A DNA stretch of 64,000 bases from Prevotella sp. (GTDB taxonomy: Bacteria > Bacteroidota > Bacteroidia > Bacteroidales > Bacteroidaceae): assembly GCA_017545045.1 (NCBI GenBank), contig JAFYDA010000002.1:37184-101183 (forward strand), written 5' to 3'. Position 1 is the stretch's first letter. Each line of letters starts with the position of its first letter. The position numbers were made by a program, and so were the translations under genes. Of the stretch, positions 26,104 through 35,500 are shown in pieces. Below the pieces are notes generated by a model. That model saw only the letters and a program-made list of their open reading frames with translations. It was not told the origin of the DNA and searched no databases.

Positions 26104-28113
26104 TTACTGGGCATCGCCAACGATGACGAGACCGCCATTCTCGGGAATCTCAATATTTACAAGGGGTTTCTTACTCTTCTGCTGTTTCATGCTGCCGTTC
26201 AGTTGGGCGTCGTCACTGTAAACAGTGAACTCCTTGGCTGTGAAAGGCAGCTGAATCTTTGTCTTGACAGCTTCCTTCTGGGCGTTGATGCCGGCCACAT
26301 ACCATTTGCCGTCGGCGAGGCGGGCAATAATGGCATATTTGCCGGGATAGCCGTCGATGAACTTCACCTCGTCCCATGTGGTAGGCACGTCCTTCATGAA
26401 CTGAACAGCCCACTCGGGAGCATCCGTCAGGTTGTTGGGAGCCATGGCGAAGTGCTGTACGCTCGACTGGAAGAGCACGGCTGTGGCCAATGCGAAGACA
26501 TCGCTCGTGCGGCGGACGGTGCCATGCTGGTTGTCGGCATTGTAGTGCTTGTTCAGCGTAGAGCCTCCGAAGTCCATCGAGCCTACGACGTTGCGGATGA
26601 AGGTGTGGGTGCAGGCATTCGTTGCTTCCGCGTCGCAGGCACCCTGTCCGAAGTGCAGGTTCTCTGAGGCGAGGACGGCCTCGCTGGCCACATAGTTGGG
26701 GTACATGCGTTCCCAGCCACGGGGCAGGGTACAGCCGTGGAAGATGACTTGCAGACCGAATTCGTTAGCATCGGTCAGGATGTCCTCGTAGAGTTGCATC
26801 ATGGGCTGTTTGTCGCCGCCGAAGAAGTCAACCTTGATTCCCAGGATGCCGTTCTTCTGCATCCATGCCATCTCCTTGCGGCGGGCTGCACTGCGGTCCA
26901 TTTTCCCTAATGGCGACTGTGGGGCGTCATTCCACGATCCGTTACTGTTGTACCAGAGGAACAGGCCTACGCCTTTCGACTGGGCGTAGCGCGACAGTTC
27001 GGCCATCTTCTCGTAGCCTATCTGTTTGTCCCAAAGCGCATCGACCAGCACAGAGCGCCAGCCCATAGCGGCCGAGAAGTCGATGTAGCGTTTCTGCTCA
27101 TCGAAATTACAGCTGGAGTCCATGCCAATAATCCACGACCAGGAGCCTTTGCCATAGGTATAGTCTTTCGAAGCTTTGTATTTGGGCTGTACGAGGTCGT
27201 TGGCTACGGTGCTCTCCACGATATTTGCCAGCGTAGTGCCTATGGTGATGGTGCGCCAAGGTGTCTCGCAAGGCAGGCTGACAGCGGCAGATGTTGAACC
27301 CTGACCGTTCATTTCGCCTGCCTGTGGAAAACCGATGCGGTAGTTGGCACCGCCGTCGTTCAGCAGCCGGCAGGCTACATAGTTGCCATCGGTACCTGTC
27401 TCGCTGATGAGCACCCATCCTGCTTGTCCTGTTTGTTGCGGCTTTGCTACGGCTGTCGGGACCTTGAACAGGCAGGGGAAGGTGTAGCCTTCGCCCCATC
27501 CGTTCTTGCCCATCTGGTCGTCAAGGCTGTAGCTTGTCTCGTAGCTGGGGGACGTACGGGCGAAACCGCCCATGGGTTTTGACTGCGGGCAGAGGAATGT
27601 CGTGGTACCTTCGGGGAACGTGAAGCCGCTGGCCTCGCTTTCTACTACAGCCACTAAGGTTTCACCGCCACGGCCTCGTCTCGGATACAGTTTATAACGG
27701 AACGCCACGTCACGGTTGCTGACGCGGAAGATAATGTCGAAGGTGTACTTATTCCCTCTGTCGCGTCCCTGAACGCCGCCCTCCTGCTCAAAGTGGCAAA
27801 CGGCTTCTGTGGCTTCGTACTTGATATGGCTTTGCTTAGTGGTCTTTAAGCTGTATTCGTCGCTGACAGCTTTCGTGTCGCAACTCTTCATGGTCAGGCC
27901 TTGGGTCAGGTCTGCCATGTTTGTCTTCAGACCTAACGGTGAGCGTTCCAGGAATGTCGTTCCGTTGAGGCTAACCTGATAGGTTGGCTTGCCTCCCTCG
28001 TCGTTAATGGTGACAACGAGATTGCCGTCAGGGCTTTCAATTCGCTTTTCTTCAGCATGAGCAATGGTGATGGCAGCCATCACCAGCATAGTGGTCGTTA
28101 ATAGTTTCTTCAT
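26104..28113 (-). CDS. GH97 glycoside hydrolase (retaining type)
   Basis: The 669-residue product has a signal peptide (ending AITIAHA), an N-terminal beta sandwich, a (beta/alpha)8 barrel and a short C-terminal beta domain. Asp429 in LGIKVDFFGG marks the retaining subgroup, as in the alpha-galactosidase of Bacteroides thetaiotaomicron; inverting SusB-like enzymes lack this Asp. SWSWIIGMD, RSVLVDALWD and FHGCTLPRGWERMYPN are family segments. It is the first gene of the five-gene operon. In xylan clusters GH97 enzymes may remove alpha-galactose from side chains; that use here is inference. Confidence 0.92.
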   Translation of the reverse strand: MKKLLTTTMLVMAAITIAHAEEKRIESPDGNLVVTINDEGGKPTYQVSLNGTTFLERSPLGLKTNMADLTQGLTMKSCDTKAVSDEYSLKTTKQSHIKYEATEAVCHFEQEGGVQGRDRGNKYTFDIIFRVSNRDVAFRYKLYPRRGRGGETLVAVVESEASGFTFPEGTTTFLCPQSKPMGGFARTSPSYETSYSLDDQMGKNGWGEGYTFPCLFKVPTAVAKPQQTGQAGWVLISETGTDGNYVACRLLNDGGANYRIGFPQAGEMNGQGSTSAAVSLPCETPWRTITIGTTLANIVESTVANDLVQPKYKASKDYTYGKGSWSWIIGMDSSCNFDEQKRYIDFSAAMGWRSVLVDALWDKQIGYEKMAELSRYAQSKGVGLFLWYNSNGSWNDAPQSPLGKMDRSAARRKEMAWMQKNGILGIKVDFFGGDKQPMMQLYEDILTDANEFGLQVIFHGCTLPRGWERMYPNYVASEAVLASENLHFGQGACDAEATNACTHTFIRNVVGSMDFGGSTLNKHYNADNQHGTVRRTSDVFALATAVLFQSSVQHFAMAPNNLTDAPEWAVQFMKDVPTTWDEVKFIDGYPGKYAIIARLADGKWYVAGINAQKEAVKTKIQLPFTAKEFTVYSDDAQLNGSMKQQKSKKPLVNIEIPENGGLVIVGDAQ

Positions 28114-28153
28114 CGTTTTATGTTTAATTGTGAATATGCGCGTTATTGTGCTG

Positions 28154-28161
28154 CAAAATTA
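28154..28161 (-). promoter_or_regulatory. Probable -7 box of the GH97-GH98-GH43-GH30-GH115 operon
   Basis: TAATTTTG on the minus strand, 40 bp before the GH97 start. No exact -33 TTTG is present, which would suit a promoter that needs an activator such as the hybrid sensor at 36519-40376. Confidence 0.5.
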
Positions 28162-28256
28162 CGAAAATAGCGGATATTTCCTTTCGTTTTATGTTTCAAT
28201 CATATTATTTAACGTTACATTTATGTATTTCCCTGTCAAATATTATGTCAAATATG

Positions 28257-28287
28257 ATTGGAAATCGCAAAAACTTTTGTATTTTTG
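28257..28287 (+). promoter_or_regulatory. Promoter of the GH51 gene
   Basis: ATTG at 28257-28260 (one mismatch to TTTG), 19 bp, TATTTTTG at 28280-28287, 36 bp before the start codon. The 210-bp divergent gap 28114-28323 is very AT-rich and would also hold any activator site. Confidence 0.6.
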
Positions 28288-28323
28288 CACAGGACAAATC
28301 TTTTTAATCTATTTATTGTATTT

Positions 28324-30336
28324 ATGAAGTGTAGAAAACTAACACTCGGTGCTGTCCTGCTGACAGTAACGATGGGGCTGCAAGCCCAGAAAGCGATGAC
28401 TCCGCCTGCTGGCGGGAAAGCCATCAGTGACGAACTTATCGGCATCTTCTTCGAAGACATCAGCTCGTCTGCTGACGGAGGCCTCTATGCCGAGCTGCTG
28501 CAGAACGGCTCGTTTGAATTCAATCCCTCGGAACGTGATGGCTGGGGACCTGGAACAGCATGGAGAACCGTGCGTCCCGGACACTCACTGGGCTATCTGG
28601 AAACCCGTATGACAGACGGTATTCATCCGAATAACCCGACTTACATGCGCCTGCACGTTGAGCGTGTGAAAGAATACTATGATTATAAGGGCTGGAAAGG
28701 CTTCGGCGTTCAGAACGATGGTTTCGACGGTATCTCCGTTAAGGCTGGCGCCAAGTATGACTTCTCTGCATTCATGCGCAACATCGGTGCTGCTAAGCAG
28801 GTGCGCGTTGTCCTGGCAAAGCCTGGGCAGGGATGGGGAGCCGACCCCACGGTGCTGGCAGAGACGACTTTTGACGTGAACAGTTCGTCTTGGAAGAAAT
28901 ATGAGACCGTGCTCACGGCTACAGAGGACTGTCCCAAAGCCCTTTTGCAGGTGCTTGTGCTGAATCAGGGCGACCTTGACTTGGATGTGGTGTCATTGAT
29001 ACCTGAAGATACTTACAAGGGACATGGCTTGCGCAAAGACCTTGCCCAGGCACTGGCAGACCTGCAGCCGAAATTCATGCGCTTCCCAGGCGGTTGCGTC
29101 GTGCATGGCGGTGGCGACGGCTTCTGGAACACCTATCGCTGGAAGACCACCATCGGTCCGAAGGAGCAGCGCAAGAGCCTGAAGAACACTTGGGGCTACC
29201 ACCAGTCAATGGGTCTGGGTTACTATGAGTATTTCCAGTTCTGCGAAGACCTGAATATGGAGCCTCTGCCCATTCTGCCTTGCGGTGTCAGCTGTCAGGG
29301 TACTAATGGCGGCTGGAGCATGAAGGATCAGGCACAGGACGTTGTTCCCATGAGCGAAATGGACGAATGGGTGGCTGAGGCCATTGATCTGATTGAGTGG
29401 GCCAATGGCGACCCCGCCACTAACAAGTGGGCCAAGATGCGTGCTGATGCCGGTCATCCGAAGCCCTTCGGCCTGAAATACTTGGGACTTGGCAACGAGG
29501 AAAAGATTACGCCTCAGTTTGCTGAGCGTTTCAAGTATATCTATGAGCGCGTGACCAAGGCACATCCTGAGATTATCATCGTTGGTACGGCCGGCCCTGG
29601 CTCGCATCCTGGCAATCCTGACCTGGAGAATGGCTGGAAACTGGCCGAAGAAATCGGGCTGCCCATTATTGACGAGCATTATTATGAGCAGAATTCCTAT
29701 TTCCTGAAGAGCCGCCAGTACGACAAGTATCCGCGTGACCGCAAGACGAAGGTTTATCTCGGTGAGTATGCCGCTAAGGACAAGAAATTGATCGATGCAC
29801 TAGCCGAGGGTCTTTACCTGTTGCACGTTGAACGCAACGGCGATGTCGTATGCATGACGTCGTATGCTCCGCTCTTCGCCCGCAAGAATGCGACCTACTG
29901 GAATCCCGACCTGATTTATTTCGACAACGAGCGTCCTTTCCTGACATGCAGCTACTACATTCAGCAGATGTTCGGACAGAGTGCAGGCCAGTATTACTAT
30001 GCTGACTGTGTGAAGTTCGAGGGTGACGCAGCTGAGCTGATACAGCCGGTGGAAGACAGCCGTTACGGTCAGAGCGTTGTACTCAACGTCAAGACGCGTC
30101 AGCTTTTCGTGAAGCTTTGCAATGCCAGTGACGCTGCAAAGGTGGCGAATGTCAACCTCTCGCGTTTCGGCATCAAGAAGATGGCGAAGAAGACCGTGCT
30201 TACAGGTGAACCTAACGACGAGAACAATTTTGAGAAGCAGCCTATAGCTCCGCAGACGGAAACGATCAAGGCCGAGAAGAAGTTCAAGTATGAACTGGCC
30301 CCCCATTCCTTCGTCATGCTGCAGTACTCGCTGTAA
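28324..30336 (+). CDS. GH51 alpha-L-arabinofuranosidase
   Basis: Removes arabinofuranose from arabinoxylan or its oligosaccharides. The 670-residue product has a signal peptide (ending GLQAQ), an N-terminal carbohydrate-binding-like beta sandwich (about 100-225) and a barrel. Acid/base Glu392 lies in LGLGNEEKI and nucleophile Glu481 in KVYLGEYAAKD. FMRFPGGCVVHG and IDEHYY are family motifs. I chose ATG 28324 because the upstream in-frame start at 28258 lies in the promoter. It is transcribed away from the minus-strand xylan operon and ends 249 bp before the convergent CotH gene. Confidence 0.95.
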   Translation: MKCRKLTLGAVLLTVTMGLQAQKAMTPPAGGKAISDELIGIFFEDISSSADGGLYAELLQNGSFEFNPSERDGWGPGTAWRTVRPGHSLGYLETRMTDGIHPNNPTYMRLHVERVKEYYDYKGWKGFGVQNDGFDGISVKAGAKYDFSAFMRNIGAAKQVRVVLAKPGQGWGADPTVLAETTFDVNSSSWKKYETVLTATEDCPKALLQVLVLNQGDLDLDVVSLIPEDTYKGHGLRKDLAQALADLQPKFMRFPGGCVVHGGGDGFWNTYRWKTTIGPKEQRKSLKNTWGYHQSMGLGYYEYFQFCEDLNMEPLPILPCGVSCQGTNGGWSMKDQAQDVVPMSEMDEWVAEAIDLIEWANGDPATNKWAKMRADAGHPKPFGLKYLGLGNEEKITPQFAERFKYIYERVTKAHPEIIIVGTAGPGSHPGNPDLENGWKLAEEIGLPIIDEHYYEQNSYFLKSRQYDKYPRDRKTKVYLGEYAAKDKKLIDALAEGLYLLHVERNGDVVCMTSYAPLFARKNATYWNPDLIYFDNERPFLTCSYYIQQMFGQSAGQYYYADCVKFEGDAAELIQPVEDSRYGQSVVLNVKTRQLFVKLCNASDAAKVANVNLSRFGIKKMAKKTVLTGEPNDENNFEKQPIAPQTETIKAEKKFKYELAPHSFVMLQYSL

Positions 30337-30366
30337 TCAGTACAAATACGATATTTAACAAAATGG

Positions 30367-30392
30367 AGCCTCCGCAGATTTCTGCGGAGGCT
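30367..30392 (+). terminator. Hairpin after GH51
   Basis: A perfect 12-bp stem, AGCCTCCGCAGA (30367-30378) and TCTGCGGAGGCT (30381-30392), loop TT, then TTATAGTTTT. It starts 30 bp after the stop codon. The arms are made from the same unit as the 21-bp repeat family. Confidence 0.6.
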
Positions 30393-30404
30393 TTATAGTT
30401 TTCC

Positions 30405-30572
30405 GTGGAGGCTCCCTGTGATTCTGTGGAGGCTCCCCGTAATTCTGTGGAGGCTCCCTGTGATTCTGTGGAGGCTCCCTGTGTTTGTCCCAGGCTGTGG
30501 GATATTTGTCCCAGGCCGTGGGACTTTTCTGTGGAGGCTCCTTGTAAATCTGCGGAGACTCTATAGAAAAGC
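30405..30572. repeat. 21-bp repeat array, locus 2 (eight units)
   Basis: Eight consecutive units of 21 bp. Units at 30405, 30426, 30447, 30468 and 30531 follow GTGGAGGCTCCCTGTGATTCT. Units at 30489 and 30510 replace the core by CCCAGGCTGTGGGA, itself a small palindrome, while keeping the exact period. The last (30552) is diverged. The unit is the reverse complement form of the one at 3766-3849. The strict 21-bp step keeps heptapeptide frames open on both strands, but no start, signal or family supports a protein. Confidence 0.85.
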
Positions 30573-30585
30573 GTGGAGTTCACCT

Positions 30586-32451
30586 TTATTTCATGAGTAT
30601 TTTTTTCCCGTTTCGGATATAGATGCCCCGCGAAGGCTGACTGACTCGCAGGCCTTGCAGATTGTAGAGAACCTTGCGATGCTGGTTGTCTGACGTGTGG
30701 GGTAGGGTGATGCCGTTTTCGTATTCAGAGTCATCAATGTCTACGAAAGCGATAATCTGATCCAGCACCCTCCCGGTTCTCACTGGGAAATATTGATTAA
30801 TCAACCGGTTGCGCTCCGTCATGTATTGATTGTCGACGGTGTAGAGCTGTCCTGCCGTCTGGTATCGGTGAACGTCGCGGCGGTAGTCGCCCCATCGGGC
30901 TGCCTCGTCGTAGAGTGCCATGGAGATGGTGTTGTAAAGACTGTCCCACACTTCGACGACTGAATTTTCGCCTAAAAGCCCGTTGTCGGACAGAAGCACC
31001 TTGGCGCGTCGCAGATAGCGGCGTGCAAAATCGTCATGACATAGCAGATTGTGGAAAATGCCAGTGGGATAGCGCTTCCCGTTGTTCTTGTTGAGAACGT
31101 TCTCCGAGCGGCTGTTGAAAATGAGCTCGGTGTCCCAGCAAAGGAAACGGAAACCCTCGCTGTCGGTGCCGCGGCGGCGTATGGCGTACCAGTTATGATG
31201 GTCCCAGTCGGTATTGCCGGCGTATTGGTTGATAAGCATGTAGTCGATGAAGGCGTCGATGTCGAGCAGCGAGTCGGCCAATTGCTGGTAAGCGGCTTCA
31301 GGGCTGATGTCGGCGGGTGAACCGCCGACCACGGCAGCTGTTTCCACCATCTGGTTCCAGGCTTCGAGATCGCCTTCAGAGGCTTCTATGTGGTTGCCGC
31401 CATCCTCTTCTATCTTGATGACGTCGATGTCGTCCTTCTTGCCACCTAAGTGATCCTTGCCGAACTGGTCGTCCACACGCTCGGCGATGTTATAAAGTCC
31501 CCAGTACATGCCGTTGAGGAACAGATGGACGTAAAGGGCGTTGACGCTGGTGTGTCCTAACTTGTGCTGCATGCAACGGGTCCACACGTCGCGGGTGTAC
31601 TGCGCTTTCTGACGGTTGTCCTCGGCCCAGTGCTGCCATGAGTTGCCGAAGTGACAGCGCAGCACCAACTGGTCGAATTTCTGCGGCTGGTCGTCGCCGA
31701 AGAGCGGATAATGCAGCGTCTTCGGCCCATACTTCTCCTTGAACACCAGTCGGAACGAGTGCTTGGGGTTCTTCTCGGCTAGTCGGCCGTGTCCACCGTG
31801 CAGTCGTAGTCCGCAGGTGGTGGAAAAGCCTTCTTCGCCGTTCAATAGTTCGACGCTGGCAGGGCGCGTCCATCCGTGTCCGGTTCCGTCGCCTACCGGC
31901 GGGCCCGTGAAGATGTAGATGCCGCCGTAGTCTGGGTCGGGCTCGTGGCTGAACAAATTGTCTTTGTCTGTCACGATGCTGAGGATGGGCAGCGATGTCA
32001 GACCTTTGATGATTTTGGGGCGTAGCTTGGTGTCATTCGTCATTTCCGGATCCATCTCGTAGTCGGCTATGGCTGTGCCCCACGTTTGGGTGTAGTCCCC
32101 CCATACGTCAGGGTAGCCTTCCGGATCGTTTGGCTGGCTTAAAACGGAGGCGGTGAAAATGTAGGAGGCTGTACTTATGAGGCTGTCGGCCGTGCCGTCC
32201 TTCACGTCAACGGCCCTGAGAATAGTCGTCGCTTTTAGGTTGAGCGGCGCTGTGTAGCGTTTGCTCGTGGCGTCAGGTGTGCTGCCGTCGGTGGTGTAGT
32301 GTACTTCTGCTCCCTCTGTCCCCGGCTCAATGGCGACACTGAGGTTCTTTTGGTCGTAGAGACCATGCGGCTGGCTGAACCGTGGCTGTGCCGTGGTCAT
32401 CAGTCCTGACAGCCACAGAACGACAATTATGTAATTCTTTTTGGTGCTCAT
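30586..32451 (-). CDS. CotH kinase-like secreted protein
   Basis: A 621-residue exported protein. After the signal peptide (ending GLMTTAQ) comes a chitobiase/beta-hexosaminidase C-terminal-like repeat (GAEVHYTTDGSTPDATSKRY, about 45-100). A CotH domain follows (about 150-560): LPILSIVTD, KHSFRLVFKEKYG, RCHFGNSWQHW, VHLFLNGMYWGLYNIAERVD, and the metal-site region RFLCWDTELIF. The tail YNLQGLRVSQPSRGIYI resembles T9SS tails. CotH proteins elsewhere are atypical protein kinases; whether this one keeps activity is not clear. Start at ATG 32451: the in-frame TTG three codons upstream overlaps the -7 box. It is convergent with GH51. Confidence 0.87.
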   Translation of the reverse strand: MSTKKNYIIVVLWLSGLMTTAQPRFSQPHGLYDQKNLSVAIEPGTEGAEVHYTTDGSTPDATSKRYTAPLNLKATTILRAVDVKDGTADSLISTASYIFTASVLSQPNDPEGYPDVWGDYTQTWGTAIADYEMDPEMTNDTKLRPKIIKGLTSLPILSIVTDKDNLFSHEPDPDYGGIYIFTGPPVGDGTGHGWTRPASVELLNGEEGFSTTCGLRLHGGHGRLAEKNPKHSFRLVFKEKYGPKTLHYPLFGDDQPQKFDQLVLRCHFGNSWQHWAEDNRQKAQYTRDVWTRCMQHKLGHTSVNALYVHLFLNGMYWGLYNIAERVDDQFGKDHLGGKKDDIDVIKIEEDGGNHIEASEGDLEAWNQMVETAAVVGGSPADISPEAAYQQLADSLLDIDAFIDYMLINQYAGNTDWDHHNWYAIRRRGTDSEGFRFLCWDTELIFNSRSENVLNKNNGKRYPTGIFHNLLCHDDFARRYLRRAKVLLSDNGLLGENSVVEVWDSLYNTISMALYDEAARWGDYRRDVHRYQTAGQLYTVDNQYMTERNRLINQYFPVRTGRVLDQIIAFVDIDDSEYENGITLPHTSDNQHRKVLYNLQGLRVSQPSRGIYIRNGKKILMK

Positions 32452-32457
32452 CGGTTG

Positions 32458-32465
32458 CAAAGGTA
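32458..32465 (-). promoter_or_regulatory. -7 box of the CotH gene, close to its start codon
   Basis: TACCTTTG on the minus strand with only six bases between it and the ATG at 32451. Transcription would begin at or next to the start codon, so the mRNA may be leaderless. No -33 TTTG was found. Confidence 0.5.
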
Positions 32466-32472
32466 CGAATAA

Positions 32473-32507
32473 AAAACGAGACGCAGAGTTGTTCTGCGTC
32501 TCGTTTT
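32473..32507 (-). terminator. Terminator after the 1285-residue surface protein gene
   Basis: A perfect 13-bp stem, AACGAGACGCAGA (32475-32487) and TCTGCGTCTCGTT (32493-32505), loop GTTGT. On the minus strand the stem is followed by TTTTTTATT. It separates this gene from the CotH promoter. Confidence 0.9.
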
Positions 32508-32527
32508 GATTGGTTTTTGTATCGTGA

Positions 32528-35500
32528 TTACTTCTTAATCACCTTTTCAGTGCGGATTGTACCGTCGCTCATCTGCTTCTTAACGATAACGATACCCTTG
32601 CGTGCAGAGTTGATGCGCTGACCGTTGAGGTCGAACAGCTGGATGGCGCGAACCTTAGCTGTCTTAGTGGTCTCAACACCAGCAACAACCTCGTTGTAAC
32701 CCTTCGTGTAGTCGAAGCTTGCAGCGGGAGCTGTCATGTAGAGCTTAGCCTCGTTGAAGAAGACGTGTGAATCCTGACCGGCCTGAACACCGAATGTCAG
32801 CTTACCGTCAACAACCTCAATCTCCTCGATAGTAGAGTTACCGCTCTTTTCAGGACCAGCTGACGGGAATGCCTGACCGATGCGAGAAATCTCAGCAGTC
32901 AGAGAGTCACCCTCTTCAGTAGCAGAAGTCTTGGCGTAGATGTATGTTCCGTCAAGAGCATTGGGAGCTTCGTCCTCGCTCATACGCTCACTGAAAGCAA
33001 CGTACAGAGAGTAGACACCAGCGGGCAGGTCCTCAATGGTCTGGTATACCGTGAAGGTACCACCCCAGTTAGAGAACATAGCGTCAGCAGGAATATCGTC
33101 AGTACCAATCTCGCTCCAACCAGTAGTCAAACCCTTGCCGTCAACAACAGTCCAACCAGGAACATTCTCCTCTGTCAGGTCGTTGTTGGTAGCCTTCAGC
33201 TTGTAGATGTTCGGGTTCTTGATGAACACGGTCATGTCGTAGCTCGGAGTGGTCTCTTCGCCAGTGTTCTCGTCAACAACAGTCTCAAACAGATTGTTGT
33301 CAGCGTTCTTCAGCTGGCCATAGAGCTCAGACTTAACGCGCAGCTTGATGCTGTTAGCCAGTTCGTCGTCATCGGTCAGGGCATTGTCAGCAGCAACGAT
33401 CAGAGCGTCGTCTTCTGCCACACCCAGGCTCTTCAGAGCATCGGCACCCATGCGGATACGGTCAACCAGTACGGCAATACCTGTGCAGGTAGCTTCCCCG
33501 TTACCAACCTTAGAGGCACCAACGGTGAACATACCCTTACCGCTGCGGGCATCACTGGCATCACCAACGGCCATAGCAAGAGCAGTGCTCAGCTCAGTAT
33601 AAGCAGCCTTCAGCTCTTCATCATCCTTGATTTCCTTAGCTTCAACAACGGTTACCTCAACTTCCTCGCCGGTATCTTCGTCGATAACCTTCTCGGTCTT
33701 CGTGGTTGCATACTTGACTGTGATAGCCTTCAGGTTCTTGTAGATATCGGTGCTTGCGAACTTCGTGTCAGCGTAGTTGTTAATCACCTCCTGAGCCTTT
33801 TCGGGCATCGGGTCGTAGTTGTCGCACAGAGTGCGGTGATCCTTCATGGCCTGAGCAGCTGCATCAAGAGCAGCAGCGGCTTTCTTGTAAGATGAAGGAG
33901 CAGTGTAGCTTGCAGACTCTGCCTCGTACTTCTTGATGGCCTCATCAAGAGCAGTGAAAGCAGCGCCGCTGTAGCGGTCGTCAGCATTACCGTCGCGGGT
34001 GCTCTTTGCATTTTCAATAGCAGTCGCTAACAGCTGAATTTCCTCAATACCAAGCACGTTGGGAATGTACTTCACGGTCGGGTTACCAAGCAGAACCTCC
34101 ACGAAACCGTTAGAAATCCACTTCAGCAGATAGTTGCCGTCTTCTTCAGGAACGTATGAGATATCAGTGCTGGTAGAACCATTGATAGCAGCATAGCTAC
34201 CTTCAACATTCGGTGTGTTGTTGATGACCTGTTCGAACAGAGGAGTGTCAGGATCGTCAGCGCTCAGAATCTGGAAGGTCATCTGTGCTCCGTTGCTCTT
34301 CCACATAGCAGAGTTGAAGTGGATGTTGTACTTCTTGCCAGCCTCCAGAGGCAGTTCGAAGCCTTCGGTGCTACCGTACATGACGTAGCCATCGCGGAAG
34401 TAGAGACCCTTTGTGAAGTCACCACCCTCGCCAAAGTCAAACATACGTGAGCCGGAACCATAGCTGTTCTCAGAAGTGCGCTCTTCTTCTCCAAATACAA
34501 CGTAGTAGCCTTCTGGGATACCACCATTGGATGTTGCCATCCATTTCTCAGTGGTGAGAATCTCCTTCAGCTGGTCATCGGGATTGACCTCAGTCTTGCC
34601 GAAGCTGTACTTAACGACGATGTCCTCTTCGAGACCATAGCCCTTCTCACCTGTAGCGGCAGAGATAATCAGCTCCTTGTAACCATCCAGAGCGTTGCTG
34701 CCAGTGCGGGTCAGGGTAATCTCCTTTGCATAGCCCTCAGCGGGAGAAACAGTCAGATCTTCCTTCTCAAGCTTAGCCTTTACAGACTTGACGTCAACAT
34801 TCTGGTTGAAGGTAATCTTGAATTCCTTAGTGTCAGCAGGCAGGTTGAAAGAGCCAGCTTCAGGAACAGCGCTCTCAAACTCGGGAGCACCCCACATATA
34901 AGATACGTAGTCACCCTGACCAAGGTCATAGTCGAAGCCGCAGACGAGTCCGCTCACCTCAGGCATGTCTTCACCTTCCCACTTGCCCTTCTGGAAGACA
35001 AGGTGCAAAGCAGCGTCAGCAGGATTCTTGAAGCCAACGACAACCGTAGCTTCCTCATCCTCGAAGTCCATACCGCCTTCGCCGTCCATGTCGAGCAGGA
35101 AGATATAGAGATTACCATCGGGACGACCCTCGATAGAGATGATATTGCACTGCTTACCGTTCCAGAGAACAGAACCGCATTCGTTCGGATAAATCAGGGT
35201 CTTGCCACCACCGACAGCTGCCTTCACCAGTTCTTTCATGTTGGTGTTGTCAGCCAGGTCGAGACGAATCACGTCAGCACCGTATGTGGCTTGGATCATG
35301 CTCAGAGGATTGGCACCGCCAAGATCCTTCTGGAACTTAATGTTGTCGAAATAGAAAGTATTGGGAGCATCGCTGAGGCCAAAGTTGCCGTCATCACCGC
35401 GCTCACCATTGTTCAGGTCGAAAGCAGCACTGATGAAGCCGCCGTTGTTGGCCTGTCCAGAGGTAACAGTACCTTCGAATGTAACAGTCTTCCACTCGGT

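Noticed and set aside
30314-30693. Heptapeptide-repeat frames on both strands between GH51 and CotH
   Set aside because: A 21-bp period keeps any stop-free frame open. Both strands give similar repeats and they overlap the ends of real genes.
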